Shown one piece after another: positions 63,788-64,000 of a stretch of DNA of 64,000 bases; the first letter of the stretch is position 1; each line of letters begins with the position of its first letter. The notes beneath the pieces were generated by a model. The model did not search any database. It saw only the letters and a program-made list of their open reading frames with translations, and had not been told where the DNA came from. Origin of the DNA: CAWHJN01 sp963829705 (lineage in GTDB: Bacteria > Bacteroidota > Rhodothermia > Rhodothermales > BA12); NCBI GenBank assembly GCA_963829705.1, contig CAWHJN010000003.1, positions 186,001-250,000 on the forward strand, read 5' to 3'. Position numbers and translations under genes: made by a program.

Positions 63788-63811
63788 TCCTCGCGTGCAG
63801 AATTGGCGTGC

Positions 63812-64000
63812 TCAGTCCTGGCGTTTGAGCCAGAAGGCGAGGATGTCGTCGGTAAAGGTGCCGTCGGCCGTCTGGTCGCGGAGCGTCTGCGTGAGTTGCC
63901 GGAGCGGCTCGGGGTTGTTCTGCACCTGCCGGGCCACCTGCATCAGGCCGCGCTCGCCCACCATTTCCCCCGAGGTCAGGCGCTGCTCTAGCAAGCCGTC
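63812..64000 (-). CDS. C-terminus of an unknown protein, partial at window edge
   Basis: The last 62 codons of a minus-strand gene entering from the right edge. The sequence (LTSGEMVGERGLMQVARQVQ, LRQLTQTLRDQTADGTFTDD, ILAFWLKRQD) is helical and soluble; I do not recognise a family. It converges on menE with a 24-bp gap. Confidence 0.6.
   Translation of the reverse strand, partial: DGLLEQRLTSGEMVGERGLMQVARQVQNNPEPLRQLTQTLRDQTADGTFTDDILAFWLKRQD

Overview
The window is GC-rich and reads as a chromosomal segment of a Rhodothermia-like member of the Bacteroidota/Rhodothermota. The taxonomic evidence is: type IX secretion (T9SS) C-terminal sorting domains at 42824-43954, 44145-44906 and a broken one near 47028-47370; a menaquinone pathway (menD, menH, menB, menA, menC, menE); and Bacteroidota-style polysaccharide genes. 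This placement is inferred from gene content, not from a marker gene. No rRNA, tRNA or CRISPR array was seen.

From 1 to about 40.1 kb nearly every gene lies on the minus strand and belongs to a capsule or exopolysaccharide locus. Its upstream end (right side) carries a response regulator without a DNA-binding domain, a Wzc-type tyrosine autokinase, a small export-type protein, an ABC flippase and a polysaccharide pyruvyl transferase. Next comes a sulfate module: cysQ, an SLC13 permease, cysD, a fused cysNC and a sulfotransferase. The left part holds six family-4 and two family-2 glycosyltransferases, three protein-kinase-fold phosphotransferases, an O-antigen ligase-like polymerase (the only plus-strand gene there), an acyltransferase, a two-domain oxidoreductase and a heparinase II/III-family protein. 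Together they predict a polymer decorated with sulfate, pyruvate and acyl groups. PAPS made by CysD/CysNC would feed the sulfotransferase, and CysQ would clear the PAP by-product.

Between 20.5 and 27.2 kb the locus is broken by an insertion-sequence graveyard. It holds a fragment of a glycosyltransferase gene, two decayed tandem sulfotransferase genes, an apparently intact IS3 element, a broken IS407-like IS3 element and a broken IS481 element. The two broken elements are riddled with roughly 20-bp palindromes, many of which interrupt the transposase reading frames cleanly. A separate IS5-type element at 9.7-10.6 kb has split a kinase gene and left a TA duplication.

From 40.9 to 47.4 kb are plus-strand secreted proteins (a dockerin-like/cohesin-like pair and a T9SS protein) and a family-2 glycosyltransferase fused to a polyprenyl-sugar-transferase-like membrane part. 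From 47.4 kb on the content is housekeeping: an amino acid permease, a DUF1206 protein, menD-menH, a two-component system built on a CheB-CheR-PAS-histidine kinase fusion, a zinc metallopeptidase, and a translationally coupled menB-menA-menC-menE operon.

At least 20 single-base frameshifts can be repaired by eye across otherwise well-preserved genes, some in homopolymers. They are densest from about 28.0 to 31.5 kb. Many are probably residual sequencing errors, so frameshifted genes are annotated over the span of the reconstructed gene.
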